A stretch of DNA of 33,217 nucleotides from Natrinema hispanicum (GCF_900111485.1 NZ_FOIC01000030.1:1-33217), one strand, 5' to 3'. Counted from the stretch's first letter, positions 1 to 8,627 are shown. Numbers and translations: made by a program. Notes: generated from the sequence alone by a model not told the origin.

Positions 1-1
1 T

Positions 2-304
2 GAAGTCGTAGAAGTGTCCGAACGGGACACGAGCAAGACGTGTTGCGTGTGCGGTAGGGAAGACGACGGTCAGCGTGTTGAACGCGGGTTGTATGTGTGC
101 GAGTCGTGTGACGCGGCGTTCAACGCTGATGTGAACGGGGCGGAGAACATCTGTCTCGGCATCAACGAAGAAAGTAACTCTGAGTCTGCGCCCGGTTTGG
201 GTGGGGATAGGAGTACCGGCTGGTTGGCACAGCCCGGAGTCTACCTGTATGACCTCTCCTGCGGATTCCAACCGCAACGAGAGGTGGTGGACTGCAAACC
301 GTAA
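2..304 (+). CDS. tnpB: TnpB-type RNA-guided endonuclease, C-terminal part (5'-truncated by the window edge)
   Basis: The open frame runs in from the window edge; the true start lies upstream. The visible part carries the C-terminal treble-clef zinc-binding region of TnpB/OrfB: CCVCG followed about 17 residues later by CESC, then the FNADVNGAENI segment that contains the last RuvC acidic residue (Asp of NADVNGA). The tail with DRSTGWLAQPGVYL and ending VVDCKP is typical of haloarchaeal IS1341-type TnpB. TnpB proteins are guided by an RNA made from the element's right end and cut target DNA. The N-terminal and central RuvC parts cannot be judged. Confidence 0.88.
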   Translation, partial: EVVEVSERDTSKTCCVCGREDDGQRVERGLYVCESCDAAFNADVNGAENICLGINEESNSESAPGLGGDRSTGWLAQPGVYLYDLSCGFQPQREVVDCKP

Positions 305-322
305 TATCCCAACCTTGGGATT

Positions 323-342
323 CCTCCGCCTTCAGGCGGAGG
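323..342 (+). repeat. Right-end hairpin of the IS1341-type element
   Basis: Perfect 8-bp stem CCTCCGCC / GGCGGAGG with a TTCA loop, directly downstream of tnpB. In IS200/IS605 elements this structure marks the right end. In the guide (omega) RNA it forms the scaffold next to the guide, which is read from the flanking DNA just past the end. Confidence 0.7.
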
Positions 343-348
343 AGGATG

Positions 349-1608
349 TCAAACATGCCTCTCATCGGCGACCTCTCGTGCTGCTCTCGCAATTTCTCGT
401 CGTTCGGATTCGTCGTCTTGCCAGCGAGTCACAACATCGCGGCCTAGCCTCTGCAGTTCCGAATTCCGAATTTCGACCGCTTCATTAGTCTCCGTGATCC
501 GGTACAGCGTTTCCTCGTTGCCATCGATAACGTACTTCCAGCTGTTCCCTCGGGCCGCACCCATCGGATTCTGGTTTCGTGTGTACGCGACTGGTTGTGG
601 GAGATCATCCACGTCGTCGTCATCAGCTAGTCGTTCGAGCAGTAACGGTAAATCGGCAAGCGAGAACGGCTGGTCGATTTGGCCGCTCGGTCCGTTTCCG
701 ACGACCAGTGGCGTATGGATCATCTCTTCGGAAAGATGAGCCCCGTGTCCATATACGCCCTGCTCGCCGAACTCTTCGCCATGATCGCCGTGAATAACGT
801 ATGTTGGATCATCATCTGCGAGATCGTCAGTTAGCTGGCTAAGAAACGTATCTGAATACATAACAGTATCTTCGTAGGCAGTAATCAAGGAGGGCCTGAA
901 GATGGATTCAAGGAACTCGTTCCCAAGATAGAGCCAGAGATTCGCCGCATATGTAGCGAGCAGAGACTGACTTCGAAAATCATCTGCCGGGAGGAATGGC
1001 ATATGTGCGTCAACAAGGAAGATCCACAGGAAGTACGGCTCCTCGGCCTGTTTGGTCCATGAAATAATATCGTCGTAGAACGTCTCCCAGGACTGAAACA
1101 TATTGTCTTCTTGTCTCCAGTTCGACACTAACTCCAGCGCGTCGACTGCAGGCCCCCCTTTGTCGTCGATTCCAACGCGCTCGAGAAGTTGACTGATCTG
1201 TCCGGGAGAACGATCGACATCCATGAAGTCTTCGAAATGGTCGAATCCGTCGTCAAATCCGAACTGCCGTGATGTCCAGGGATTGGTCGTGAACGCAGCC
1301 GTCTCGTATCCCCGACGCGACAGGCGTTCGGGGATCGTGTCTCGGGCACGCATATGGTCTTCAATCAGTTCCTGGCTGTCGAGGACTGATGTCTCAGGAT
1401 CTGGACGTGGATAATAATCCCCTGAAAATATCACTGGCATTGAATCGAGCGTGGCTGGTCCAGGGGCGATCGCGTTCTCGAACACTAATCCCTCCTCAGC
1501 CAGTTGATCCATGGTTGGCGTATAGCCGTCAGTACTGTCCATGAATCCGCAGTAGTCCGCACGGAGACTATCTACTGTCAGCAATATTATATTATCTTGA
1601 TCACTCAT
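349..1608 (-). CDS. Sulfatase-family (alkaline phosphatase superfamily) protein, probably 3'-truncated
   Basis: A 419-residue member of the sulfatase branch of the alkaline phosphatase superfamily. Metal motifs are visible: TVDSLRAD (residues 11-18), HGDHGEEFGEQG (about 273-284) and GHGAH (287-291). Where classical sulfatases have C/S-x-P-x-R this one reads ATLDSMP (52-58), so Thr53 is the likely nucleophile. Phospho-group transfer or hydrolysis is therefore as plausible as sulfate removal. No signal peptide is seen. The stop TGA (351-349) is formed by the TCA of the insertion sequence's terminal GTCAA. The protein lacks the LGY tail found on its relative at 9260-10738, so a short C-terminal stretch has probably been lost. 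In this locus it would modify a surface glycan or its lipid carrier; that is inference. Confidence 0.85.
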   Translation of the reverse strand: MSDQDNIILLTVDSLRADYCGFMDSTDGYTPTMDQLAEEGLVFENAIAPGPATLDSMPVIFSGDYYPRPDPETSVLDSQELIEDHMRARDTIPERLSRRGYETAAFTTNPWTSRQFGFDDGFDHFEDFMDVDRSPGQISQLLERVGIDDKGGPAVDALELVSNWRQEDNMFQSWETFYDDIISWTKQAEEPYFLWIFLVDAHMPFLPADDFRSQSLLATYAANLWLYLGNEFLESIFRPSLITAYEDTVMYSDTFLSQLTDDLADDDPTYVIHGDHGEEFGEQGVYGHGAHLSEEMIHTPLVVGNGPSGQIDQPFSLADLPLLLERLADDDDVDDLPQPVAYTRNQNPMGAARGNSWKYVIDGNEETLYRITETNEAVEIRNSELQRLGRDVVTRWQDDESERREIARAAREVADERHV

Positions 1609-1738
1609 ACGTGTACTGTATTAAAATACGATTGTCTATCGATCCAAGTTGAATGAATTGTAACTGACTATTTTCCATCGTCCAGTTGTAACTCACAAGA
1701 ATCAAAGTTAGTTATTCCACTAGTACTACATCCGTTAT

Positions 1739-1747
1739 TTTTGTTAT
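1739..1747 (-). promoter_or_regulatory. ATAACAAA-type promoter element pointing to the sulfatase-like gene
   Basis: ATAACAAAA on the minus strand, about 130 bases before the start at 1608. It lies back to back with the plus-strand copy at 1764. See the finding on the recurrent element. Function is inferred. Confidence 0.45.
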
Positions 1748-1763
1748 CTACGGTATATTGATC

Positions 1764-1772
1764 ATAACAAAG
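1764..1772 (+). promoter_or_regulatory. ATAACAAAG promoter element before the small RHH-like gene
   Basis: Exact ATAACAAAG, 74 bases before the ATG at 1847. A TATA-like GGTATATT lies just upstream at 1752-1759. One of six exact copies in the window, all between genes. Confidence 0.5.
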
Positions 1773-1846
1773 GATGACACTGAAATCCCGTACGCTACAG
1801 GCAGACGAGCTTGTGGTAGTTCACACTCACAATACGAGGGACAAAT

Positions 1847-2080
1847 ATGCCAAAACAGCAACCAGAGAACACACAGCAAATAGAGATTCCAGCACGGTTA
1901 GTTGAGCGCGTCGAGAGACGGGTTCCACATACTAAGTTCGATGATGCAGGCGAGTACATTGCGTACGTCGTCGAAGAGATACTCGCCCAAGTCGAGGGTC
2001 ACGCTGACGAAAAGTTCGACAACAATAACGATGAGGAGTTGGAGGCGAGGCTCAAGTCGCTTGGATATCTCGAGGACTAA
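1847..2080 (+). CDS. Small ribbon-helix-helix-like protein with LGY tail
   Basis: A 77-residue acidic protein. Residues about 11-50 (QIEIPARLVERVERRV... EYIAYVVEEIL) have the strand-helix-helix layout of CopG/RHH-like small proteins. It ends in ELEARLKSLGYLED, closely matching the extreme C-termini of the phosphodiesterases at 2203-3798 (VEDRLRGLGYIE) and 16354-17946 (VEDRLKGLGYME). It is convergent with the phosphodiesterase, and the stops are about 120 bp apart. RHH-like proteins of this size with such a tail are, from memory, common beside alkaline-phosphatase-superfamily and glycan genes, and their role is not established. It could regulate the locus or be a partner of the tailed enzymes. 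Few basic residues are seen in the presumed DNA-binding strand. Confidence 0.75.
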   Translation: MPKQQPENTQQIEIPARLVERVERRVPHTKFDDAGEYIAYVVEEILAQVEGHADEKFDNNNDEELEARLKSLGYLED

Positions 2081-2202
2081 CCTGTACAACGATTAATAGG
2101 TTTCAACTTCTCCGCAACCGGTTTCCGAGACGCTTGTAGAGTTACCAGCACGTAATTAACAGTGGGATGAAAACACGTCCTTAATTCACCGCTCTGACGG
2201 CG

Positions 2203-3798
2203 TCACTCAATATAGCCGAGGCCACGGAGCCGGTCTTCGACACCGTCGAAGCGCTCGTTGCTATTCTTCTCGACCGACTTTTCTGTGGCCTCGTCTCCAT
2301 ATAGCTGGGTCGTAACAGACTGAGTTTCTTGTGGCGAGTTCGACGCGAAGACGGACTGGAGGACGTGTCCGTCGGCATGTTCTGGAATTGGTTCACCGAC
2401 ATCGTGGAGGACAGTCGGTGCGATGTCGACTACGGATGCATCATCTGGTGCTCCACCAGGAGCAATATCTGGACCCCAGCCGAGAAACACACCTTGTGAT
2501 CGGTGGCCTGCAGCTTTATCACCGGCCGATTCGAAGACGTTATCCGGTAACTTTGCCTTCTGCTCGTATTCGCCACGGCCGACTACGACTAAGTCTGGTG
2601 CGTCCGGATCCGTTGGGAAGAGATCATCACCGTCGTATACATTAAGAACTTGCTCACCAGTCTCTGGATCAGAGGCCTCCATTAGCGTTGCCTCAACATC
2701 CCGTTTGATTGAATCTATCTCGGAAGGCTCTACGATTCCATTGTCGAACCGATCGACGTCATTCACGTAAACGTGGCCAGGCCCGTATGCGAATGCAACT
2801 GTCTCCTTGAAGTCGACGTCGTACAGGCCGTGATCACCAGGAATTCGTTCAGCAACTCCGTTGACAAGCGACTTCGGGAGGTGACGAACGAGCCGATCAT
2901 CCGAAATTCCGATCCTATTTAGCGAATTCATCACCGCCGATTTCGTCACGCCTAGCTTCGCAAGCGATCCGCGCGTCCCGTCGTCGTCTTTTCGAGAGAG
3001 GTACCCGTGGTCGGCGAGCAGGGTGTTGAGATTAACGAACGTTGATATTGGACCGAACCCATGATCTGAGACAATGTAGAGCGATGCATCGTTCTCACTA
3101 GCGTATTGCATCGCGTCACCGACGATCTTGTCAAGCGTCTGGTAATGATCAAGAATAACGTCCTCATCCCAAACAAGGTGTTGGAGACGGTCCGGTGCAG
3201 TGTACACGAAGAAGCAGAGTCGCCAGTCACGGTCTTTGACGAGTTTGTCCATGAGCTGGCGGCGAGCCGCGACGAGGTCGTCGATGTCGTCGATGAATTC
3301 CTCTTGATCGTCCGTGTAGCTGTTCCAATCTAATCCAATCCGGTACTCGGGAATCTCTTGTTCGATCTCTTTTCGGAGGTCTGGTGGATGTGTGAACCCG
3401 TCCTTGATTTCGGGCGTGATCATACCACTGACCATCGCCCCATCGATTTTCTTCGCCGGGTATGTCATTGGGACGTTGCCGACGATGGCTGGACTCAGTA
3501 TGTCCCAGAGAGCGGGCCGGCTGAGGTCGGCGCTGGTATACATTCGACGGCTATATTGCGATTCGAGCGCGTGGAAGGCGTAAATACCGTGTTTGTCAGG
3601 GTTCGTTCCGGTTGCAATTGACGGCCAAGCTAAGGGCGTCGTTGGCGGTGCCGTGCTTCTTAATGGGGCTGCGACACCTTCTTCGAAGATTTGGCCAAAA
3701 TTAGGTAGCTTCCCGGATTCTGTCCATCTCTTAAGCAATTTCCAGGGAACGCCATCAATTCCGAGAATAAACGCCTTTTCTGTAGTGGTGTCAGTCAT
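2203..3798 (-). CDS. Type I phosphodiesterase / nucleotide pyrophosphatase family protein
   Basis: 531 residues, full length for the family. The two-metal site is visible: GIDG with Asp15, nucleophile Thr54 in PPTTPLAWPSIATG (51-64), APDRLQH with Asp203 and His207, VSDHGFGP with Asp245 and His246, and a later GHRSQG His. The family hydrolyses or transfers phosphodiester and pyrophosphate groups, for example on sugar nucleotides or lipid-linked sugars; the substrate here is unknown. No signal peptide or membrane segment is seen, so it probably acts in the cytoplasm. It ends in VEDRLRGLGYIE. The protein at 16354-17946 is a clear paralogue along its whole length, yet this copy has lower GC. The start ATG at 3798 lies 43 bases behind an ATAACAATA box. 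Confidence 0.9.
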   Translation of the reverse strand: MTDTTTEKAFILGIDGVPWKLLKRWTESGKLPNFGQIFEEGVAAPLRSTAPPTTPLAWPSIATGTNPDKHGIYAFHALESQYSRRMYTSADLSRPALWDILSPAIVGNVPMTYPAKKIDGAMVSGMITPEIKDGFTHPPDLRKEIEQEIPEYRIGLDWNSYTDDQEEFIDDIDDLVAARRQLMDKLVKDRDWRLCFFVYTAPDRLQHLVWDEDVILDHYQTLDKIVGDAMQYASENDASLYIVSDHGFGPISTFVNLNTLLADHGYLSRKDDDGTRGSLAKLGVTKSAVMNSLNRIGISDDRLVRHLPKSLVNGVAERIPGDHGLYDVDFKETVAFAYGPGHVYVNDVDRFDNGIVEPSEIDSIKRDVEATLMEASDPETGEQVLNVYDGDDLFPTDPDAPDLVVVGRGEYEQKAKLPDNVFESAGDKAAGHRSQGVFLGWGPDIAPGGAPDDASVVDIAPTVLHDVGEPIPEHADGHVLQSVFASNSPQETQSVTTQLYGDEATEKSVEKNSNERFDGVEDRLRGLGYIE

Positions 3799-4192
3799 AT
3801 TTGGTGTATTAGCTGCTATATCAGGTGTTTCCCTTTCTTGATATTGTTATATACCGCCTGTACTGCTAAAGCAGCGTAGAGTCGCTCTAGTGATTGGTCA
3901 ACTTCACGCATCCGTGTTTTCTTCCCATATGAATCAAAGTAGTAAATATAATATCTTATTTATGGGTTAGTAGAACCAATCGGAAAGGGTGCGTAGGGTT
4001 ACTCTCACAAGCTATCACCACATGTTTCGACGATGGTGACGATAGAACATATGACTGTCAAGCTCGAATATCTTTTATAGAACCGCCCCACAGTTAGGCG
4101 ATTGTATCCGAATCGGTACCTCTCGGTTAATCTCTATACTGGTTCCGTAGTAACAATATAACCAAACTACACAATATCGGATATCAATATGT
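3799..4192. other. AT-rich divergent promoter region (394 bp)
   Basis: Sits between the divergent starts at 3798 (-) and 4193 (+). On the minus strand GGTATATAACAATA (about 3842-3855) is a TATA-like box 43 bases from the phosphodiesterase start. On the plus strand a TATA-like TTTTATAG (about 4073-4080) and GTAACAATA (4150-4158, 34 bases before the ATG) precede the oxidoreductase. No ORF with coding character was seen. Confidence 0.5.
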
Positions 4193-5293
4193 ATGACACT
4201 CGACACAGCTGTCGTTGGTGCTGGTTCGATATCGGGTCTTCATTTAAGCGGCATAAAGAAAAACCCCCTAACAAGCCTTGTTGGGGTCTGTGATGTCGAC
4301 GACCAACTAGTTACGGAGGCTGCAAACGAATACGAAACAAACTCGTACTTGGATATCGATGAGTTGCTTTCTGATCAGTCCCTCGACTGGTTACACGTCT
4401 GTACGCCAGTTCAGACACACCTCGATATCAGTAAGAAAGCGATCAAAGCTGGAGTTCCACTATTGATCGAGAAACCGGTGACCGAGACAGTTGACGAAAT
4501 GGAGACGCTCATGGAGGTCGCTGAGGAGCATGACGTGCCTGTTTCGCCGGTTCATCAGCACCTCTTTCGACCTGCTGTTTTAACAGCGCGCGAGATGATC
4601 GAGTCCGGTGAGCTCGGACGGATTAGAGGTGTTGATCTCGTCTTCACTGGAAACACGTTGCCGGATGAAGTTAATAGAGGATCATGGGTTTTCGATCTCC
4701 CAGGAGGTGAGTTCGAAGAAGGGCTTCCACATCCGATCTATTTACTGCTCGGTCACGGTGGCTATCCGAAGGACGCATCTAATATCTCAGTAACAACAGC
4801 ACTCGCAAATGAATACGATCATACATTCGAATACGATACAGTACAAGTCCAGTACTCGACGGTAGACGACATCGTCTGTAGTGCAACGATGATGGCTGGC
4901 GGTCGACCAAAACGGCTAATCCACGTTCACGGGGAAGAGAAAAGTATCACCATCGATCTGCATTTGCAGATGGTTCAGGTAATCGACTCGGACTATACGC
5001 GCTCACCGCTTACCAAGACTGCACAGGCGTTTCGATACGCTGGTAGCCGTCTTGCTGGCGTTGCACAGAATGCACGTCTCGTTCTTAAGACGCAAATGTC
5101 TGATAACTGGGAGACTGAAAAGACAGGTACATCACATTACGAACAATTTGACCGGACGGCGAAAGCGCTCGAGGTCGGGGCAGAGATGCCTGTTCCACTT
5201 TCTTCTTCACGATGGACGATTCAAATCATGCACGAAATCCGTAAGGCTGCCACATCCCAGTCTAACAAATCTAGTAAATATACTATTCAATAG
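4193..5293 (+). CDS. Gfo/Idh/MocA-family NAD(P)-dependent oxidoreductase
   Basis: 366 residues. The N-terminal Rossmann motif AVVGAGSISGLH (6-17) is followed by the family signature LIEKPVTETV (EKP at 93-95) and the sugar-binding C-terminal domain, with a GHGGYP segment in the middle. Members oxidise or reduce a hydroxyl of a sugar or sugar nucleotide. The substrate cannot be read from sequence. Start: ATG at 4193 is preferred; an in-context ATG at 4189 is in another frame. It is followed after 53 bp by the flippase gene on the same strand, so the two probably form one transcript. Base composition is lower in GC than the oxidoreductases at 19449 and 27651, which suggests separate origin. Confidence 0.9.
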   Translation: MTLDTAVVGAGSISGLHLSGIKKNPLTSLVGVCDVDDQLVTEAANEYETNSYLDIDELLSDQSLDWLHVCTPVQTHLDISKKAIKAGVPLLIEKPVTETVDEMETLMEVAEEHDVPVSPVHQHLFRPAVLTAREMIESGELGRIRGVDLVFTGNTLPDEVNRGSWVFDLPGGEFEEGLPHPIYLLLGHGGYPKDASNISVTTALANEYDHTFEYDTVQVQYSTVDDIVCSATMMAGGRPKRLIHVHGEEKSITIDLHLQMVQVIDSDYTRSPLTKTAQAFRYAGSRLAGVAQNARLVLKTQMSDNWETEKTGTSHYEQFDRTAKALEVGAEMPVPLSSSRWTIQIMHEIRKAATSQSNKSSKYTIQ

Positions 5294-5346
5294 AAGAATG
5301 TAGGGTGATAGTAACTCTCGAACACAATGCAGAGTACACAATCTAA

Positions 5347-6804
5347 ATGAATGAACGATCGTTCCTAAGCGGCTTCCGAGCATCGCTCATCGCACAATTA
5401 ACTCGAATTGCTGTCAACGGTCTTATTATAATCATGATGACAAGATACTTCTTTTCCCCCCAAGAGTATGGATTACTCTTCCTCGCCGTTTCGATATTCG
5501 GCTCGGCGCTGCTGTTTAGCAGTATTGGGGTCCCAAAGTCTGCAGCACGATATGTGACTGAATATAAAGAAACAGCACCCGGGCAGGTTCGTAATGTTGT
5601 TCGAACCTCGTTCAAGGTGGTTCTAGTTATGAGTCTTGCCGTCGGCTCTATCGTCCTGTTATTCCGGAACGTAATCGCTGTGGCATTCAGCGAACCTGCA
5701 CTTGGACCACTATTGGCTGTCGGATTATTTTATATCGTGTTTCAGTCCATCAACACCTATCTGACGACGCTCTTTCAGGGTTTTAATCATATTACCAGAA
5801 GCGCTATACTGACGATCTGTTCCAACGTTGGCATCTTATGTGGCATTTTACTGCTCGTCAGAGTAGGACTCGGGCCGATCGGTGCCTTGACCGGCTATGT
5901 AATCGGGTACGGACTGGGATCCCTCGTTGGATTGGGGTTTCTCTATTGGACGCTTAGAGAGTACGAGGAACGTCCGATTGAATCCGGATTACGGCGCCGA
6001 CTTTTTGAGTACAGCGTACCACTGATGGCGACGAATGGTGCAAATATCTTATATAAGCGTGTCGACACCCTACTTATAGGTTTCTTTTTGACACCCATCG
6101 CTGTCGGTTATTACACGCTTGCGAAACAATTCTCTGACTTCATTATTGCGCCCGCTGATTCGTTCGGCTTCACTATCTCACCGGCCTTTGGAGAACACAA
6201 GGCGAACAACGGGAGCCACCAAGCGGCACGCATCTACGAGATGGCGTTCGAACACACGATACTATTTTATATTCCTGCGGCAACCGGACTCGTACTCGTT
6301 GCCGAGCCCACTATCCAGTTCATCTTCGGTGCCGATTACTTGGGTGCCGTTCCAGTCATCCGGGTATTTGCTGCGTTTATTGTGTTACAGGCAATCGACA
6401 AAATCACGAACGATGGTCTCGACTACCTTGGTCGTGCCCGACAGCGAGCGATCGTCAAAACAGGTACCGGCGTGTTCAACTTCTCTTTGAATCTCTTCTT
6501 GATTCCGGTGATCGGCGTTGTCGGTGCAGCCATTTCAACGGTCCTGAGCTACAGTATAATGGTTGCCCTCAATGTCTACCTGATTCATACCGAATTGTCG
6601 CTAGCACTCTCTCGACTCGCTCGCTCGGCTGCTCTGGTCGGTGTTATTACTGTCTGCATGGCAGCTTTTGTCGTCATGCTCTTACCCTTTGTCTCGAGTC
6701 TTGTGACGTTACTCGCTGTTGTTTTTGCTGGTGGGTGCATATGGGGGTGTCTTGCATTTGCCAGTGGCATTCCAGAGCAGAACCTCGGGGCGGTGTTCTC
6801 GTAG
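5347..6804 (+). CDS. Polysaccharide / lipid-linked oligosaccharide flippase, MOP superfamily (Wzx/RfbX-like)
   Basis: 485 residues, almost wholly membrane-embedded, with about 12-14 hydrophobic helices. The N-terminus (LSGFRASLIAQLTRIAVNG) and segments such as SPQEYGLLFLAVSIFGS and the GVPKSAARYVTEY loop are characteristic of MOP-type polysaccharide transporters. The C-terminal half has LNLFLIPVIGVVGAAISTVLSY, also typical. Such proteins flip lipid-linked glycan units across the cytoplasmic membrane; the haloarchaeal AglR involved in N-glycosylation belongs to the same broad group. It is the only flippase in the window, so it is the likely exporter for the whole locus. It follows the oxidoreductase by 53 bp. 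Confidence 0.9.
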   Translation: MNERSFLSGFRASLIAQLTRIAVNGLIIIMMTRYFFSPQEYGLLFLAVSIFGSALLFSSIGVPKSAARYVTEYKETAPGQVRNVVRTSFKVVLVMSLAVGSIVLLFRNVIAVAFSEPALGPLLAVGLFYIVFQSINTYLTTLFQGFNHITRSAILTICSNVGILCGILLLVRVGLGPIGALTGYVIGYGLGSLVGLGFLYWTLREYEERPIESGLRRRLFEYSVPLMATNGANILYKRVDTLLIGFFLTPIAVGYYTLAKQFSDFIIAPADSFGFTISPAFGEHKANNGSHQAARIYEMAFEHTILFYIPAATGLVLVAEPTIQFIFGADYLGAVPVIRVFAAFIVLQAIDKITNDGLDYLGRARQRAIVKTGTGVFNFSLNLFLIPVIGVVGAAISTVLSYSIMVALNVYLIHTELSLALSRLARSAALVGVITVCMAAFVVMLLPFVSSLVTLLAVVFAGGCIWGCLAFASGIPEQNLGAVFS

Positions 6805-7002
6805 TCGTTGCAGGCCGAGCGTCTACTAATTTGGTTCGATTGCACATCGCGACTTCAACCGCTCAAGCAGCGTAGTTTGGACGATGTAGGACCCGCCGTG
6901 TTATTGCAATTGGCGGTTGTACTCCCCAATTTCGAGAACAGTCGTTGAAATCGGATAAAACGAATAGTCAGCGGGACTGCTGGGAATATCGTGCGCTCAA
7001 AA

Positions 7003-8565
7003 CTACCTGTCGGTCTCCGCGAAGTTGTCTGGGTCGACCACCACGCCGTTGACACGAACGGTCGCATCGCCGTCGATACTTAGCTGTTCGATTTCGCCGT
7101 CGAACCGCCAAGCGTCGAGGTAGTTGGCGACGACACCCTTTGCGCCGACGCCATCGACGGAGGCTTGGGGGTCAATCGTCGCACCCTCGTCAGTACTCGG
7201 CTCGACGGCCTCGCTGACGACGAACTCGTAGTCCGTCGTTGACGTACTTGCTTCTCGACCGTCGAAGACAACCACGTTCGGTAGCTTTTTATTGTCTTCA
7301 CTGCCGACATCTACAAAGTCATCTGGATCAACCTCCACACCGTTGACACGGACTGCCGCGTCGCCGTCGACACTTAGCTGTTCGATTTCGCCGTCGAACC
7401 GCCAGGCATCGAGGTAGTTCGCGACGACACCCTTTGCGTTAATGCCATCGACGGAGGCTTGAGGGTCGATCGTCGCATCCTCGTCAGTGCTCGGCTCGAC
7501 AGCCTCACTGACGACGAACTCGTAGTCCGTCGTCGGCGTACTTGCCTCTCGTCCATCGAAGATGACGACGTTGTTAAGGGACGCGTTTTTCTTAGCGGAG
7601 GCCGTTTTCTCTTCGGTGGTCTCTGAGTTTGAACTGGTGCCAGCGGCTGCCTCCTCAGCCGTTGTCGGACATCCTTCTGGAATTCGATGAACCGGTTCTC
7701 CAGCCGAAGAGCCGATCAGTTCGCCGCCCCGTCTGGTCCGTACTGCTCCCTCATCAAATCGGGTATTCGTGACGGTGAGTTCGGTATTGCTCCCGCTCTT
7801 CCACGTTCCCGATCCGATATTCAGGTGCTGTCGGCCATCGGCAGGACCAATATCGCAGTCGATCAGTTCGCCACTGTAATAGAACTGCCAGTAGCCTTTG
7901 TGATAATTATTCCAGAGAACACAATTCTTTGCGTAGCTCCCGTCCGTCCCCAATCGAAGGTTAGATGTCTTATTGTTCGCTGAATACGTATCATGAACGC
8001 GGACGATACCGTTCGATCCAGGGTTAGGATGATCGCTTGAATTACCCGCCTGAGAACCATAGATGGCGTTATCTGGGAACTCTTGGATGTTACACCTATA
8101 GATGTCGAGCTCACCAGCATGATACCAGTACGTCCAGATACCCGCGGGGTTGTCGTTCGGTCTCCAGGTATCAATGTTCTTAACGCCGTCACCGAGATAT
8201 ACCGTGTCGATGGTACCTGTCGCGTTCTCATTTGGTACGGCGACCCGGAATGGTTGGTTGTTCGGGATGTGATCCCATTCCCCTTTAATACCGATATTTC
8301 GAATCTCCCAGTCATTCCCATCGGCAACGATTTCGTATCCTGCACCTTTACTGCTAATATCAATTAAGACGTTTTCAAAGGTCTCGTTGTCCCCAATCCT
8401 AACTCTATGTGTATCACCTGGTGCAACCTTGACGACGTCAAAATCTCCCGAAGTTGCAGAGACACCGCCAACTGCAGCCAATCCAACGCTACTGAACGCT
8501 GCTTTGAGATACGACCGCCGATTGAGACTGTCAATGAATGGTTTATTTCTGGACTCGTTGGTCAT
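7003..8565 (-). CDS. Tat-exported right-handed beta-helix protein with duplicated C-terminal module
   Basis: 520 residues from the ATG at 8565. An upstream in-frame ATG at 8622 is unlikely because a consensus TATA box (TTTAAA, 8622-8627) overlaps it. The N-terminus has a twin-arginine signal, NRRSYLKAAF (15-24), a hydrophobic stretch and VSATSG, so export by Tat is likely. Residues about 45-300 are rich in short beta-strand turns with N, G and D, like pectate-lyase-type beta-helix surface proteins. A low-complexity Ser/Thr/Glu linker follows. The end consists of two near-identical modules (332-419 and 430-517) of a type that recurs in haloarchaeal secreted proteins (TDYEFVVSEAVE... YLDAWRFDGEIEQL... 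VRVNGVEVDPD). It may bind or cut a polysaccharide; no catalytic residues can be assigned. Confidence 0.82.
   Translation of the reverse strand: MTNESRNKPFIDSLNRRSYLKAAFSSVGLAAVGGVSATSGDFDVVKVAPGDTHRVRIGDNETFENVLIDISSKGAGYEIVADGNDWEIRNIGIKGEWDHIPNNQPFRVAVPNENATGTIDTVYLGDGVKNIDTWRPNDNPAGIWTYWYHAGELDIYRCNIQEFPDNAIYGSQAGNSSDHPNPGSNGIVRVHDTYSANNKTSNLRLGTDGSYAKNCVLWNNYHKGYWQFYYSGELIDCDIGPADGRQHLNIGSGTWKSGSNTELTVTNTRFDEGAVRTRRGGELIGSSAGEPVHRIPEGCPTTAEEAAAGTSSNSETTEEKTASAKKNASLNNVVIFDGREASTPTTDYEFVVSEAVEPSTDEDATIDPQASVDGINAKGVVANYLDAWRFDGEIEQLSVDGDAAVRVNGVEVDPDDFVDVGSEDNKKLPNVVVFDGREASTSTTDYEFVVSEAVEPSTDEGATIDPQASVDGVGAKGVVANYLDAWRFDGEIEQLSIDGDATVRVNGVVVDPDNFAETDR
7015..7572 (-). repeat. Tandem in-frame duplication inside the beta-helix protein gene
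   Basis: Two copies, 7309-7572 and 7015-7278, with a 294-bp period (98 codons). Protein copies differ at only a handful of positions (for example DEDATIDPQ versus DEGATIDPQ, and NGVEVDPDD versus NGVVVDPDN). DNA copies are also close, which points to a fairly recent duplication. Confidence 0.9.
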
Positions 8566-8620
8566 TCCAGTTCGTAGGAAGTAGATAATAGAGGTGAGTG
8601 TTTGCGTGAACATGATTTCC

Positions 8621-8627
8621 ATTTAAA
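8621..8627 (-). promoter_or_regulatory. TATA box of the beta-helix protein gene
   Basis: TTTAAAT on the minus strand matches the haloarchaeal TATA consensus TTTAWA. It lies about 57 bases before the ATG at 8565, so transcription would begin near 8600. It overlaps the alternative ATG at 8622 and therefore argues against that start. Confidence 0.55.

Larger units (their letters stand above)
1..351 (+). mobile_element. Right end of an IS200/IS605-group (IS1341-type, tnpB-only) element
   Basis: The element enters from the left edge and contains the 3' part of tnpB plus its right end. After the tnpB stop there is a perfect 7-bp inverted repeat (306-312 with 315-321, loop CC), then a perfect 8-bp hairpin CCTCCGCC-TTCA-GGCGGAGG (323-342), then GGATGTCAA. 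A subterminal hairpin followed by a short TCAA-like end is what this family uses instead of terminal inverted repeats. The exact boundary is inferred to lie near 351-352. No tnpA is visible, but the left part is outside the window. Confidence 0.75.

Noticed and set aside
7687-8367. ORFs on either strand inside the beta-helix gene (7687-7983, 7863-8363, 8083-8367)
   Set aside because: Shadows of the beta-helix coding region. They lack ribosome-binding sites or family motifs.
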